A DNA stretch of 45,691 nucleotides from Paracoccaceae bacterium (lineage in GTDB: Bacteria > Pseudomonadota > Alphaproteobacteria > Rhodobacterales > Rhodobacteraceae), in contig JAHDIS010000030.1 in assembly GCA_020630695.1 (NCBI GenBank), forward strand, positions 1-45,691, read 5' to 3'. The notes under the pieces are model-generated. The model saw only the letters and a program-made list of their open reading frames with translations, did no database searches and was not told where the DNA came from. The position numbers and the translations under genes were made by a program. Positions 8,976 to 17,476 of the stretch are shown piece by piece. The stretch's first letter is position 1; each line of letters starts with the position of its first letter.

Positions 8976-9941
8976 TTACAGACCCAGCATCGCGTCAACG
9001 CGATCAGAGTTTGCCTCGACCCATGCTTTTGCGGCATCGGCCGGATCAACGCCATTGGCAGAGATTTCGAAAGCGAGTCCGCTGACGTCATCGGCTGTCA
9101 AAGAGAAGTTGGCGAAGAATTCTGCGATCGCAGGCGAGCGATCCTCAAGCGAGTTTGACCAGGCGATCTGAACGTTTTTCAGCGCGTCTTTGGTCGCAAC
9201 CGACGACTTGTTGTACCAATCCGCATCGTCAGAAGGCTGAACCATAGTGTATTTGGCCGGGTCATATGTCGGCTCGCTCAGCATTTCCACGTCGAACATG
9301 AACCAGACCGCATGTGGCTTGTAGCAGTAGAAGGCATAACCTTCGCCCTTGGCGATGCTGTCCTTGATGCGCGCGGTTTTCACGCTTTCTTCGGCGCGGA
9401 TGGGTTCAATGAAGTCCAGAAGACCGTAGTCGCGGGTCTTGACCTCGTTCACGTTGGCAGAGGCCCAGCCCGGAGCGCCGATCCACATCTCGCCCTTGCC
9501 GTTGCCGTCGCTGTCCATCAGTGCCGCAACATCCGGGCGGCCCAGATCTGCGATGTCAGTGATGTTGTTGGCTTCGCCAAAGTCCTTGGTGACGCAGAAA
9601 CCCTGGTTGCCTTCGTAAGGGTTCGACGAAAGGGTCACAGTGCCTGCCTCGTCGACATATTTCTTGGTAAAGCTTTCCTGGTTCGGCAGCCAGACGTCTG
9701 GGTGCACGTCGATGTCACCTTTGCCCTGATCCATCGCCTGAAAGATCGTTGCGTTGTTGCCGGGCACATATTCGACCGAGCCGCCGATGCGCGAGGTGAC
9801 GATTTCACCCAGCACATGGCCGATCGCCTGGGCGCCGGTCCAGGACGGCAGGCCGATTTTGACTTCCTCGGCGGCAAAGGCGGGCAGGGCAAATGCGCTG
9901 ACAGCTGCGGCCAGGATATGGGCTTTGAAGTTGGTTTTCAC
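8976..9941 (-). CDS. Periplasmic binding protein of a betaine/choline/TMAO-type ABC importer (OpuAC family)
   Basis: A 321-residue secreted protein that should capture a quaternary-amine or related osmolyte in the periplasm. A signal peptide spans about residues 1-23 (positively charged start, hydrophobic core, AFA cleavage site). The mature part has the OpuAC layout: KIGLPSWTGAQAIGHV near the N-terminus, GDIDVHPDVWLPNQ, YEGNQGFCVTKDFG, and CYKPHAVWFMFDVEML, with several Trp/Tyr residues of the sort that form the aromatic cage for a trimethylammonium group. The family includes ProX, ChoX and TmoX, and the ligand cannot be decided from sequence. No trimethylamine monooxygenase or demethylase gene is nearby to argue for TMAO. 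It is first in the operon and divergent from a LysR gene. Confidence 0.88.
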   Translation of the reverse strand: MKTNFKAHILAAAVSAFALPAFAAEEVKIGLPSWTGAQAIGHVLGEIVTSRIGGSVEYVPGNNATIFQAMDQGKGDIDVHPDVWLPNQESFTKKYVDEAGTVTLSSNPYEGNQGFCVTKDFGEANNITDIADLGRPDVAALMDSDGNGKGEMWIGAPGWASANVNEVKTRDYGLLDFIEPIRAEESVKTARIKDSIAKGEGYAFYCYKPHAVWFMFDVEMLSEPTYDPAKYTMVQPSDDADWYNKSSVATKDALKNVQIAWSNSLEDRSPAIAEFFANFSLTADDVSGLAFEISANGVDPADAAKAWVEANSDRVDAMLGL

Positions 9942-10025
9942 AGTCTTCTCCTCAGTTGGATCATGCCGGGTCCGGCAGTGATATGAGTTGGTTCATTGTC
10001 TGCACCATTCGGCGCTTGTTGTTGG

Positions 10026-10142
10026 CTTTCGCGAAAGTGAGCGGATTTGCCGATACGGCCCCGCTTATGCGTATCAAAAGTGTAGGGGCAGGGTTTCGCG
10101 TGGCGCAAATTCGAACATCTCATAAAACTATTCCAAATTTGC
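10026..10142. promoter_or_regulatory. Divergent control region with dyads between the binding-protein and lysR genes
   Basis: The 254-base gap between the two divergent starts contains a perfect 12-bp palindrome at 10026-10037 (CTTTCGCGAAAG) and a pair of 7-bp inverted arms at 10105-10111 and 10136-10142 (GCAAATT/AATTTGC) spaced by 24 bases, the second arm overlapping the palindrome CAAATTTG. LysR regulators usually bind such AT-rich dyads between divergent genes, so these are candidate operators; binding is inferred. Confidence 0.4.
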
Positions 10143-10195
10143 ATGATTTGAGTTCACCATGGAGAATTCCTGACTTCCGAGAGGGTGATTCCGCG

Positions 10196-11080
10196 ATGGA
10201 CCTGAACTGGCTGCGTGATTTTGAATGCCTTGCGCGAACCTTGAACTTCACGCGCGCCGCTGAGGAGCGGAACATCACGCAGTCTGCTTTCAGTCGTAGA
10301 ATCAAAGCCTTGGAGAGCTGGGTCGGCTTGCCGCTGGTCAATCGGGCGACCTATCCGATCCAGATCACCGAAGCGGGGCGGCAGTTTTTACCGGTTGCGC
10401 TGGCCGCTGTTTCGCAGCTGACGGATTCGCGGCAGGCCATTCGCGATGCCGGCGTGAGCGACAGCCGCTTTATTCGTTTTTCGGTGCTTCACACGATTTC
10501 GGTTAATTTTTTAGCACATCGGATCGAAGAGCTGCAGGAAATCATCCCCGATTTGCGCACGCGGGTCATTTCCGATTCTCTGAGCTCTTGCTGCGAGCTG
10601 CTGATCGAAGGCGCGGTGGACATCATGATGTGCTACTACCACGCCTCGGTTTCGCCGCGCATTGATGATGCGGCCTTTACGCGCCGCGATCTGCGCAAGG
10701 AACGGCTGATCCCCGTGGCCGCCGCCGCGCCCGCAAAACAGCACGGGTGGAGCCTGACCAACCGCACCGGCACACCGATCCCATATTTGGCCTACGAGCA
10801 ATCGTCCTTCCTTGGGATGGTGGTGGACAGCATCGTGCAGAAACGGCCCATGCGGGTCGAGACGATCTATGTGGACGGGCTGGTCGAGACGATCAAACGC
10901 CGGGTGCTGAACGGCAGCGGCTTTGCATGGATGCCAGAAACCGCCATCGAGAACGAACTGGCCGAAGGCACCGTCGTCCCGGTCGGCGGCCCCGACTGGG
11001 AAACCCGCCTGACCATCGCCACACTGGCCAACCCCGAAACCTTCAACGCCCAAACACGGGTGCTGTGGGATTTGTTGTGA
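10196..11080 (+). CDS. LysR-family transcriptional regulator
   Basis: A 294-residue LysR-type regulator. The start is the ATG preceded by GAGGGTG; the frame is open upstream but MDLNWLRDFECLARTLNFTR is the standard N-terminus. The winged helix-turn-helix occupies about residues 3-62 (TRAAEERNITQSAFSRRIKA, GLPLVNR). The effector domain follows from about 90 to 290 and includes a block rich in Cys (SSCCELLIEG, IMMCYYHA). It is divergent from the osmolyte importer operon with a 254-base shared control region, so it most likely controls that operon in response to the transported solute or a product. This link is by position only. Confidence 0.9.
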   Translation: MDLNWLRDFECLARTLNFTRAAEERNITQSAFSRRIKALESWVGLPLVNRATYPIQITEAGRQFLPVALAAVSQLTDSRQAIRDAGVSDSRFIRFSVLHTISVNFLAHRIEELQEIIPDLRTRVISDSLSSCCELLIEGAVDIMMCYYHASVSPRIDDAAFTRRDLRKERLIPVAAAAPAKQHGWSLTNRTGTPIPYLAYEQSSFLGMVVDSIVQKRPMRVETIYVDGLVETIKRRVLNGSGFAWMPETAIENELAEGTVVPVGGPDWETRLTIATLANPETFNAQTRVLWDLL

Positions 11081-11102
11081 GGGGGGCGGGTGGAAGTCTT
11101 CG

Positions 11103-11156
11103 ATCACATAATCTGGTGCAAATGTGATTATGCCCGTGCGCGCAAACCGTGCACCA
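11103..11156. repeat. Cluster of overlapping inverted repeats downstream of lysR
   Basis: Three pairs of 7-bp inverted arms overlap in about 54 bases: 11103-11109 with 11122-11128 (ATCACAT/ATGTGAT), 11107-11113 with 11126-11132 (CATAATC/GATTATG), and 11114-11120 with 11150-11156 (TGGTGCA/TGCACCA). The pairings exclude one another in part. They could form the 3' structure of the lysR transcript or a regulator site for the next gene. Confidence 0.45.
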
Positions 11157-11279
11157 TTGGCCTGCAACGTTACGGCGCGGCGCTACCAAACTTTCTGGGC
11201 CAATGCCCATGAATAGCCGGATGTATAAGTCGAGATTTTTCGCTGCGGTCGGCAAATTAGAATAGAAGGTCAAGTCTTT

Positions 11280-12662
11280 GTGTTTGCAATCCTAACAGTT
11301 CCGCGAGTTTTCATCTTTGGCGCTGCCTTTCTGTTTGGCTCGATTTTAGCGGACGACCTGAAGGCAGAAGGCAGCAACCCACTCCCGGGCTACGTGATCG
11401 AGGCGTTTGGCCATCCGCCACCCGTGCCGGAAGGGCCATTATCTCCGGCGATGCAGTTCGCCCTTCGCGTCGCGTTCGTTGATAGCGTCACATTGTCGAC
11501 ATGGGATGAAAACCAGACCCTGGCCTTGGCGGAAATTGCCAGTTCCGAAGACCCCCGTTTGGCGTGGCTCATCAGCGATCTGATGCGATTTGTTCCGTCC
11601 GAGCGGCTGAATGCGGCTTTGACCGATGCCGCCTCTGAGCTGCTTGGCAAGCAGCTCCCGCTTGAAAACAGTTGGGGTGTACTGACCGATCATCTCATTG
11701 CTTGGGACATCCCGGCTCCGCCACAATATTTGCGGTTCAAAAGCGCCATTTTCACCGGCCTCGTTCCCGGTTGGGATCGCTTGTTCGTCGAAGGTGATAT
11801 TGACTGGCGGCTGGTGTCATGGGGGGGTGTTCTGATTGATGACCGTCCTTATGATACCACCGACAATGGCTGCAATTGCATCCCTGCGGCTGACAATCCG
11901 GTTGTCACCAGCGCAGAGGACGCGAGATGGCTGAAAGACGATGACATCGTCTTTGGCATTGAGGTGAACGGGGAATACCGGGCCTATCCAAGACGCATCA
12001 TGGAAGTCCGCGAGATGGTCAACGATACGCTGGGTGGGCGCGATCTAGGAATCCCTTACTGCACCTTGTGTGGCTCGGCGCAGGCCTATTTCACAGACGG
12101 TTTGCCGGATGGGATCGATCGCCCAATCTTTCGAACTTCCGGGCTACTCGTCAGATCGAACAAGGTGATGTACGACATCAATACCTATTCTATCTTTGAT
12201 ACATTCCTAGGCCGTGCAGTCACCGGGCCGCTCGCCGAAAAGAAACTGCAATTGGAACAGACGGCCGTTATCACCTCGGATTGGGGGGCGTGGAAAGCGG
12301 CGCATCCCGAAACGACTGTTTTGCTTGAACAATATGCGCTGGGACGTGACCCCGATTTCCGCAACGGGCGTGATGCAAACGGCCCAATCTTCCCGGTTGG
12401 CGATGTCGATCCGCGCTTGCCCGTTCATGAGGACGTCATCGGAGTCGTGACGGCAAGTGGACAAGCAATTGCATTCCAAAGAAGCACGGCGTTTGTGGCC
12501 TTAGAGCGCGGAGACGAAATCGCCTATGAGAATGTCCGCCTGCAGCTGGATGCAGGTGGTATTCGCGCGGTTGATTTGGATGGATCGGATCTCGGTAGTC
12601 ATCAGGCCTTTTGGTTTGCGTGGTCGCAGTTTCATCCCGAGACGGAGCTGTGGAGACAATAG
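11280..12662 (+). CDS. DUF3179 domain-containing exported protein
   Basis: A 460-residue protein of unknown function. The start is a GTG, with AAGG about ten bases upstream. The first 25-29 residues look like a signal peptide (RVFIFGAAFLFGSILADDL). The conserved DUF3179 region lies in the second half: VNGEYRAYPRRIMEVREMVND, then IPYCTLCGSAQAYF with the family's paired cysteines, and later TYSIFDTFLGRAVTGP and AAHPETTVL. The protein also has two further cysteines in NGCNCIP. DUF3179 proteins occur in marine bacteria and archaea without a known activity; the cysteine pairs suggest metal binding or redox chemistry in the periplasm, which is speculative. It stands alone, ending before a strong terminator. 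Confidence 0.82.
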   Translation: MFAILTVPRVFIFGAAFLFGSILADDLKAEGSNPLPGYVIEAFGHPPPVPEGPLSPAMQFALRVAFVDSVTLSTWDENQTLALAEIASSEDPRLAWLISDLMRFVPSERLNAALTDAASELLGKQLPLENSWGVLTDHLIAWDIPAPPQYLRFKSAIFTGLVPGWDRLFVEGDIDWRLVSWGGVLIDDRPYDTTDNGCNCIPAADNPVVTSAEDARWLKDDDIVFGIEVNGEYRAYPRRIMEVREMVNDTLGGRDLGIPYCTLCGSAQAYFTDGLPDGIDRPIFRTSGLLVRSNKVMYDINTYSIFDTFLGRAVTGPLAEKKLQLEQTAVITSDWGAWKAAHPETTVLLEQYALGRDPDFRNGRDANGPIFPVGDVDPRLPVHEDVIGVVTASGQAIAFQRSTAFVALERGDEIAYENVRLQLDAGGIRAVDLDGSDLGSHQAFWFAWSQFHPETELWRQ

Positions 12663-12800
12663 TATTTGCTTGTTCTGCAACTGACTGTTCAATTGCGAGG
12701 CCAATATAGCGAGTCCTCAAATTTACGCTGAAGACTGTTCGGAATTGCGCGCCGCAGCTCTGGCTGAGAGAGATGCGCAATATTCACCAAGAAAACAAAA

Positions 12801-12829
12801 AACCCGAGGCCTCTGCCTCGGGTTTTTTT
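12801..12829. terminator. Intrinsic terminator, probably bidirectional
   Basis: A perfect 10-bp stem (AACCCGAGGC/GCCTCGGGTT) with loop CTCT is followed by a run of T on the plus strand and preceded by an A-rich stretch. It sits between the convergent DUF3179 gene and the PLP-enzyme gene and can terminate both. Confidence 0.92.
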
Positions 12830-12851
12830 GTGTGTTAGTTCCGAATGTTAT

Positions 12852-13865
12852 TTACAGCGTGACCCAGCGGTCGGTGTGTTCAAAGGCAAAGTCGTAGCCG
12901 CCGAGCGCTGCGGCGCCACCGGTGTGCAGGAAGACCACGCGTTCGTCCTTGAACGCGCCTTTGCGGGCCAGATCGATCAGGCCTGCGGCGCCTTTGGCCG
13001 AGTAGCACGGGTCCAGCAGGATGCCTTCGAGTTCGGCAAACATCCGGATCGCTTCGATGCCGCTTTGGGTCGGCAGGCCATAGCCGTCGCCCACGTAGTC
13101 GGTATTGGCCATGACGTCTTCGCGTTTGACCACGCCCGCGCATCCCAGTTTCTCGGCGGTTTTGCAGGCCAGATCATAGACCATCTGTTCCTGTTTCGGC
13201 TGGGGCGCGCGGGTGCCGATGCCCAGCACCGGGATTTGGGCATTCATGGCGCACATGCCCGTGACCAGCCCGGCCTGCGTGCCGGAAGAGCCGGTGGCAT
13301 GGACCAGACGGTCGATCCGCAGCCCGCGGTCATTGGCCTGAGACACCAGCTCAAAAGCTGCATTCACGTACCCAAGCGCGCCGGTCGGATTGGAGCCGCC
13401 GCCGGGGATCACATAGACCTTGCGCCCTTCGGCCCGCATCTTTTCAGCGGCCTTTTCCATTTCGCCGGGCATGTCGTGGCCGCCGGGGAACTTCTGCGTG
13501 GTCGCGCCGTGCAGATGGTCGAGCAGAACATTGCCGTTGGTGTTGTAGTTGCCGTCCTGATAGCCGGTGCGGTCTTCGAGCAGGATGTGGCAGTCGAGGC
13601 CCAGCTTGGCCGCAAAAGCCGCGGTCTGGCGGCCGTGGTTGGTCTGGGTGGCGCCCTGCGTCATGACCATGTCGGCGCCTTGTTCCAGCGCCTCTGCCAT
13701 CAGAAATTCCAGCTTGCGCGTCTTGTTGCCGCCTGTGGACATGCCGGTGCAGTCATCACGCTTGATCCACAGCTCCACACCCAGCTCTTTCGACAGACGC
13801 TCCATCGGTTCAAGTGGCGTGGCCAGATGGGCCAGATGGACACGGGGAAAACGGGCGAGATGCAT
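12852..13865 (-). CDS. PLP-dependent D-cysteine desulfhydrase / L-cysteate sulfo-lyase family enzyme
   Basis: A 337-residue fold-type II PLP enzyme of the ACC deaminase/D-cysteine desulfhydrase family. The PLP lysine is Lys48 in [11 protein letters not shown], the phosphate-binding region is near [14 protein letters not shown], and [20 protein letters not shown] is the family's substrate-site block. D-cysteine desulfhydrase makes pyruvate, sulfide and ammonia; the close homologue CuyA of Roseobacter-group bacteria splits L-cysteate into pyruvate, sulfite and ammonia. The two cannot be separated here by eye, and no sulfite exporter or cuyR-like regulator is beside it. AAAAGGA precedes the ATG, and a plausible promoter (TTGGGA, 18 bases, TAAATT) lies upstream on the minus strand. 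It is a single-gene unit. Confidence 0.85.
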   Translation of the reverse strand: MHLARFPRVHLAHLATPLEPMERLSKELGVELWIKRDDCTGMSTGGNKTRKLEFLMAEALEQGADMVMTQGATQTNHGRQTAAFAAKLGLDCHILLEDRTGYQDGNYNTNGNVLLDHLHGATTQKFPGGHDMPGEMEKAAEKMRAEGRKVYVIPGGGSNPTGALGYVNAAFELVSQANDRGLRIDRLVHATGSSGTQAGLVTGMCAMNAQIPVLGIGTRAPQPKQEQMVYDLACKTAEKLGCAGVVKREDVMANTDYVGDGYGLPTQSGIEAIRMFAELEGILLDPCYSAKGAAGLIDLARKGAFKDERVVFLHTGGAAALGGYDFAFEHTDRWVTL

Positions 13866-14018
13866 GGCAGTGTTCCTTTTGCTCTTTGGGCCAATTTATC
13901 CGCGCGCTGGCGGCAATCCCAATGCAAATTTCGCATCGCGCCGGGGTGGATGGCGCCCAAGGGGGCGGAACTGTAAAAGCGGGCGGCTTCAGCGGGCGCT
14001 GAAATGGGTCAAAACCCC

Positions 14019-14047
14019 TTGCGCCCGTGCCAAACCGCGTCTATACG
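14019..14047 (+). promoter_or_regulatory. Promoter of rpsB-tsf
   Basis: TTGCGC (14019-14024), a 17-base spacer and TATACG (14042-14047) form a good housekeeping-type promoter about 120 bases before rpsB. The 300-base gap 13866-14165 otherwise holds the minus-strand promoter of the PLP-enzyme gene and a GC-rich rpsB leader of about 110 bases with short G/C-rich inverted repeats. This leader may mediate r-protein autoregulation; I see no motif I can name. Confidence 0.65.
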
Positions 14048-14165
14048 CGCGCTCACGAACCCCGCAGGCGGGGGCGGGCCTTGGGACAGACATCCCCCAA
14101 CGTCCACCGGTTGGTGCAAATGCACTGATCCCCCGCCGAGGATTGAAACCGGAAAGGAATAAGGC

Positions 14166-14948
14166 ATGGCTCTTCCTGAGTTCACCATGCGCCAGCTGCT
14201 TGAAGCCGGCGTTCACTTTGGCCACCAGACGCAGCGCTGGAACCCCCGTATGGGTGAGTTCATCTACGGTGCGCGTAACGGCATCCACATCATGGACCTT
14301 ACACAGACCGTCCCAATGCTGGACGCTGCGCTGAATGCTGTCCGTGAAACTGTCGCCAAGGGTGGCCGCGTATTGTTCGTCGGGACCAAGCGTCAGGCGC
14401 AGCAGCCTGTGGCCGATGCCGCTGAGAAATGCGCGCAGTACTACATGAACCACCGCTGGCTGGGTGGCACGCTGACCAACTGGCAGACCGTTTCGCAGTC
14501 CATCAACCGTCTCAAGCAGATTGACGAGCAGATGGAGCAGGGCGCAGAAGGCCTGACCAAGAAAGAGCGTCTTGGCATGGAGCGTGACCAGCAGAAGCTG
14601 CAGGCGTCGCTGGGCGGTATCCGCGAAATGGGCGGTGTACCTGACATGCTTTTCGTCATCGACGTCAAGAAAGAAGCACTGGCCGTTGCCGAAGCCAATA
14701 AGCTGGGTATCCCGGTTGTGGCGGTTGTCGACACCAACTGCTCGCCCGATGGCGTTGACTACATCATCCCCGGCAACGACGACGCGGCCCGCGCAATCGC
14801 GCTGTACTGCGATCTGGTCAGCCGTGCCGCACTCGACGGCATGAGCGCTCAGATGGGCGCCGCTGGTGTTGACCTCGGTGCGCTCGAAGAAGCACCCGTC
14901 GAAGAAGCCGTCGCCGAAGCGCCTGCTGAGGCCCCCGCAGAGGGTTGA
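14166..14948 (+). CDS. rpsB: 30S ribosomal protein S2
   Basis: Ribosomal protein S2 of the small subunit, 260 residues. It begins [20 protein letters not shown] and carries the family blocks [32 protein letters not shown] and [19 protein letters not shown]. The C-terminus is an Ala/Glu/Pro-rich tail ([20 protein letters not shown]) typical of alphaproteobacteria. A GGAAAGGA ribosome site precedes the ATG. It is co-transcribed with tsf, 109 bases downstream, as in most bacteria. Confidence 0.99.
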   Translation: MALPEFTMRQLLEAGVHFGHQTQRWNPRMGEFIYGARNGIHIMDLTQTVPMLDAALNAVRETVAKGGRVLFVGTKRQAQQPVADAAEKCAQYYMNHRWLGGTLTNWQTVSQSINRLKQIDEQMEQGAEGLTKKERLGMERDQQKLQASLGGIREMGGVPDMLFVIDVKKEALAVAEANKLGIPVVAVVDTNCSPDGVDYIIPGNDDAARAIALYCDLVSRAALDGMSAQMGAAGVDLGALEEAPVEEAVAEAPAEAPAEG

Positions 14949-14956
14949 TTTGGACG

Positions 14957-14978
14957 GCCTGCATGACGATATGCGGGC
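14957..14978 (+). other. Stem-loop between rpsB and tsf
   Basis: An 8-bp stem with one G-T pair (GCCTGCAT/ATGCGGGC) and a 6-base loop follows the rpsB stop by eight bases. No T tract follows, so it probably acts on mRNA processing or relative expression rather than as a full terminator. Confidence 0.4.
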
Positions 14979-15057
14979 TGAACAATCACAAAGGCACATG
15001 AGGGTGGCCCCGGGTCGGGGCTGCCCAACCGCACTTGATGAGACAAGGAGAGCCGAG

Positions 15058-15933
15058 ATGGCGATCACAGCTGCACAGGTTAAAGAACTGCGTGAAATGA
15101 CTGGCGCTGGCATGATGGATGCCAAGAAAGCACTGGTCGAAACCGAAGGTGACATGGAAGCGGCCATTGACTGGCTGCGCACCAAGGGTCTGGCCAAAGC
15201 CGCCAAGAAATCCGGCCGTACCGCGGCTGAGGGTTTGGTTGCTGTTAACGTCGATGGTGGCAAGGGTGTCGCTGTCGAAGTGAACTCCGAGACCGACTTT
15301 GTTGGCAAGAACGCCGAATTCCAGGAAATGGTTGCCGGTATCGCAGCCAATGCCATGGGCGCTGCAGATGTTGAGGCGCTTCTGGCGTCCGACATGGGCG
15401 GCAAATCCGTTCAGGATGTCATCACCGACAAGATCGCGACAATCGGTGAGAACATGTCCCTGCGCCGCATGGCCTCGGTTGAGGGCGATGTCGTTGCGTC
15501 CTATGTGCACAACGCCGCTGCAACTGGCATGGGCCAGATCGGTGTGCTGGTTGCACTGAAAGGCGGCGACGAAGCATTCGGCAAGCAGGTTGCCATGCAC
15601 ATCGCTGCGGCCAACCCAGCGTCGCTGTCCGAAGCGGACCTCGACCCGGCGGTTGTCGAAAAAGAGCGTCAGGTTCAGATCGACATCGCCCGTGAATCCG
15701 GCAAGCCTGAGCAGGTCATCGAAAAGATGATCGTTGGCCGTATGAAGAAGTTCCTCGCGGAAGTGACCCTGCTGGGTCAGCAGTTCGCGCTGAACACCGA
15801 CGTCACCGTTGAGCAGGCAGCCAAGGATGCCGGCGCGGAAATCGTTGGCTTTGTACGGATGCAGGTTGGCGAAGGCATCGAGAAAGTCGAAGAAGACTTT
15901 GCTGCCGAAGTTGCCAAGGCAGCTCAGGGCTAA
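15058..15933 (+). CDS. tsf: Translation elongation factor Ts
   Basis: EF-Ts, the guanine nucleotide exchange factor that regenerates EF-Tu-GTP, 291 residues. The start is the ATG of [20 protein letters not shown], preceded by AAGGAG; the open frame extends upstream but without homology. The N-terminal UBA-like domain carries [12 protein letters not shown], and the core has the conserved [13 protein letters not shown] motif. It is the second gene of the rpsB-tsf operon and ends 21 bases before a strong terminator stem. Confidence 0.99.
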   Translation: MAITAAQVKELREMTGAGMMDAKKALVETEGDMEAAIDWLRTKGLAKAAKKSGRTAAEGLVAVNVDGGKGVAVEVNSETDFVGKNAEFQEMVAGIAANAMGAADVEALLASDMGGKSVQDVITDKIATIGENMSLRRMASVEGDVVASYVHNAAATGMGQIGVLVALKGGDEAFGKQVAMHIAAANPASLSEADLDPAVVEKERQVQIDIARESGKPEQVIEKMIVGRMKKFLAEVTLLGQQFALNTDVTVEQAAKDAGAEIVGFVRMQVGEGIEKVEEDFAAEVAKAAQG

Positions 15934-15954
15934 GCTCTTTCGCTAAATGTTAGA

Positions 15955-15984
15955 AAAGCGCCGGATGTTTCCGGCGCTTTTTTT
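15955..15984 (+). terminator. Intrinsic terminator of rpsB-tsf
   Basis: A perfect 11-bp stem (15955-15965 with 15970-15980, AAAGCGCCGGA/TCCGGCGCTTT) with a 4-base loop is followed by a T run. Confidence 0.93.
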
Positions 15985-16121
15985 GTTGTGCGGGTTATTG
16001 GCCCATGGGCTGTTGCACGCACGACTCAGTCTGATGCGATCATCTGCTGGCCGGGTGACAGAGCTGCCCGGACTTTGGCAGTTAGGGGCTAGCGCAGTCC
16101 TGCCAAAGGGAACCGGCCACC

Positions 16122-17111
16122 GTGATCGCCTATGAAAAAGCCAGAAAATCACTGCGTGGCATTCTGCCTCTGAACGCTGCCTATGCGTCAGACGCTGTCT
16201 GGATGGTTCTTGGGGTGGCTTTGTCATTCGCCAGACGGGCCGGTCGTGATTGCGCTGTTTTTGGTGATGCTCCGGCCTGGCAAGATCTGTCCGTGGCCGA
16301 AAGGAACGCGCTCGCGGCTTGTTGGCGTATGGTTGGGCCGGAACGGCAGCCCGCCAATGAGGTATCTCGGGACTACCCGTTTCTCGCCCAGCAATGGCAG
16401 GCTTTGGGGTGGGCAATAGACCAAATGGAACGTGCGCCCGACGGCCTGCGATTGTCGCGCCGCCGTTTGCGTCAAAGCGGGATGCGACAGGCACAGTATT
16501 CCTGCGCCGCCAATGCAGGGCAGGGCGACAGGCCGCTTCACGCGCAGATTGCTTATGTCATGGATCTTGCCGCAGCGTTGGAGGCCCGTTTCGGCGTCCA
16601 AAGGCCGGCGATGCCCGATCCTTGTGGTTTTGCGCTGTCTGTATTGGAAGCGGATGAAACCTGGCTGGCGGCAAACCGGGATCCGGATTTCTGGCACGTG
16701 CTTTTGCCGACCTTGGTCGAACTTTGCTTTGTGGCGAATTTTGCGCGTCAGGTTTTGCCGGTGCTGGATTGGATGCTGGCCCAGCCCGATTGCGATCAGG
16801 CCACGGCTGCGGCGGCCTTTGTTCTGCTGGATGGGCCACGGCTTGCCCCGGTTGAACCGGGCTGTGTGACAGGTTGGGAACAAGAACAGCTACGTCAGGT
16901 GTTGTGCCAGTCCATCACAGAGCGTGCAGAATCCGGACTATACGAAGGGCGCAGGCTTTTGCCTTCAACATTGGGGTTGCCGGATGATCTGTCAGCACGT
17001 GCGGGTGGGGCTGCTTTGCCTGTTGCGCTGTTCGGCAGCCCGTTCACTGGGCGGGAGCCTGAAACACCGTACTATGTTGAAAACGGGACGATCCATCTTG
17101 CGATGGTCTGA
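16122..17111 (+). CDS. Hypothetical protein, 329 residues, with a weak DUF4274-like segment
   Basis: I do not recognise this protein with confidence. It is predicted soluble, without signal peptide or membrane segments, and starts at a GTG. It is rich in Ala, Arg, Trp and Cys. The segment around residues 165-250 (WHVLLPTLVELCFVANFARQ and QPDCDQATAAAAFVLLDG) recalls the DUF4274 pattern, in which a helix is followed by a cysteine motif of the form PxCDxxTAxxxF. The C-terminus ends TPYYVENGTIHLAMV, which could be a short beta strand. It stands alone between the tsf terminator and a convergent luxR gene. Codon usage and third-position GC are like those of its neighbours, so I think it is real. 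Confidence 0.65.
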   Translation: MIAYEKARKSLRGILPLNAAYASDAVWMVLGVALSFARRAGRDCAVFGDAPAWQDLSVAERNALAACWRMVGPERQPANEVSRDYPFLAQQWQALGWAIDQMERAPDGLRLSRRRLRQSGMRQAQYSCAANAGQGDRPLHAQIAYVMDLAAALEARFGVQRPAMPDPCGFALSVLEADETWLAANRDPDFWHVLLPTLVELCFVANFARQVLPVLDWMLAQPDCDQATAAAAFVLLDGPRLAPVEPGCVTGWEQEQLRQVLCQSITERAESGLYEGRRLLPSTLGLPDDLSARAGGAALPVALFGSPFTGREPETPYYVENGTIHLAMV

Positions 17112-17476
17112 CTGTCCATAGCGATCTGACGGTCGTGGCAGGGATCGGGGCCCCCGCGAGACATTGGGGATGAGATGGGGGACCCCGATGGGTGCCGGTC
17201 CTGAAGTTGCGGTAATTGCTTTCCAGAACCGGCCCGGTTTACACCGGTGATGAAGCTGCATTGCCCGGAAATAGCGCGGGTTGCGGCCCCTTCGTTCCAT
17301 GGCCAAAGCCACCACTCACGGAACTGTTGTAGAATGCCAACTCAGGGGCGAGTTAGGAAGTCCGGTTTTCCGGACCCTACGTCAGTTTTCCAGTTTTTTA
17401 GACTAAAGTGCAGGCCCGCGCGCAATTTCCGGGCGAGTCTATCGTCCGAAAGCGGAAGGTTGCCGTGCTCAGAGAA
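17112..17476. other. 365-base gap between convergent genes
   Basis: No gene is supported here; short plus-strand frames have no ribosome site or recognisable product. The gap contains a perfect 13-base palindrome at 17227-17239 (AACCGG, C, CCGGTT) and a G/C-run block near 17147-17185 (GGGGCCCCCG and GGGGGACCCC). These may mark 3' ends of the two flanking transcripts, but no T-run terminator is visible. Confidence 0.5.

Noticed and set aside
8976-9941. Firm assignment of the binding protein as TmoX (TMAO-specific)
   Set aside because: The family fits, but the trimethylamine monooxygenase and TMAO demethylase genes that normally accompany it are absent, so the ligand was left open.
12828-13976. 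Plus-strand frame of 382 codons opposite the PLP-enzyme gene
   Set aside because: The minus-strand protein has unmistakable PLP-enzyme motifs; the plus frame begins in the terminator and has a shadow composition.
13989-15404. Minus-strand frame of 471 codons across rpsB and tsf
   Set aside because: Both rpsB and tsf are certain on the plus strand; the antisense frame spans their intergenic gap and has no homology.
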